From: CAYTLW01 sp964438735
GTDB taxonomy: Bacteria > Myxococcota_A > UBA9042
Reading direction: 5' to 3'
Length of the DNA: 14,113 nt
NCBI GenBank assembly: GCA_964438735.1
Contig: CAYTLW010000169.1
Span: forward strand, 1-14,113
The notes below the pieces were generated by a model. The model saw only the letters and a list, made by a program, of their open reading frames with translations. It had not been told where the DNA came from and did not search any database. The position numbers and the translations under genes are program-made. This document shows, one piece after another, positions 14,058 through 14,113 of this stretch (positions are counted from its first letter, which is position 1; each line of letters opens with the position of its first letter).

Positions 14058-14113
14058 ATGCCAGGGCGATCGCAAAGTCGCCTTTGGGCGAGAAAGCTTG
14101 CGGAAAGGTCTTG
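14058..14113 (+). CDS. Possible start of a divergent gene (partial, cut by window edge)
   Basis: An ATG at 14058 is preceded by GAAGGG (14047-14052) at 5-nt spacing. It opens a frame of 18 codons to the window edge, MPGRSQSRLWARKLAERS, without a stop. The start is basic and gives no family signal. The only support is the ribosome binding site and the divergent position, so it may be spurious. Confidence 0.3.
   Translation, partial: MPGRSQSRLWARKLAERS

Noticed and set aside
14059..14085. Short inverted repeat ggcga/tcgcc with a gcgatcgc palindrome near the right edge
   Set aside because: Arms of five bases are expected often by chance in sequence this GC-rich.

Overview
The window is GC-rich with dense, wobble-GC coding. 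A membrane-anchored Hanks-type Ser/Thr kinase, a TPR/two-TM envelope protein and Asp/Ala/Pro-linked, cysteine-repeat lipoproteins together point to a Myxococcota/Bradymonadota-type (former Deltaproteobacteria) Gram-negative bacterium. This is inferred from protein style; no rRNA or tRNA gene is present.

Layout: (1) 1-2123, minus strand, a Ser/Thr protein kinase with an N-terminal zinc ribbon. It is cut at the left edge. (2) 2124-2317, a divergent intergenic region with a good sigma70-like promoter (TTGACG-N18-GATAAT) reading rightward. (3) 2318-4314, plus strand, a two-gene operon: a periplasmic TPR protein with a C-terminal pair of membrane segments (probable TTG start), then 2 nt later a 40-cysteine secreted, probable lipoprotein. 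(4) 4329-13931, minus strand, a two-gene unit transcribed leftward: a giant 2961-residue lipoprotein, followed after 3 nt by a small Smr-domain nuclease-like protein. The two units converge with only 14 nt between their stop codons. (5) 13932-14113, the upstream region of the giant gene. It carries nested inverted repeats and possibly the start of a divergent gene.

The giant lipoprotein is the centrepiece. After a lipobox (Cys40) and an acidic linker it has about 480 residues of disulfide-type repeats, then a 1300-residue globular middle, then about 1000 more residues of Cys-rich repeats interrupted by one 150-residue unknown domain. The middle appears to contain a complete TMEM132-like ectodomain (N-terminal domain, cohesin, BIG2/Ig modules), an architecture I know only from animal neural adhesion proteins. 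It is followed by more Ig-like domains, a second cohesin-like domain and a dockerin with two intact Ca-binding loops. It therefore looks like a very long, calcium-dependent, disulfide-stiffened surface adhesin or scaffold.

Working together (inference): the kinase/TPR/Cys-rich lipoprotein set looks like an envelope sensing group, and the giant protein like a surface adhesion or matrix component. The Smr gene appears to be a passenger in that operon. The TMEM132 assignment rests on recalled family motifs and was not searched.
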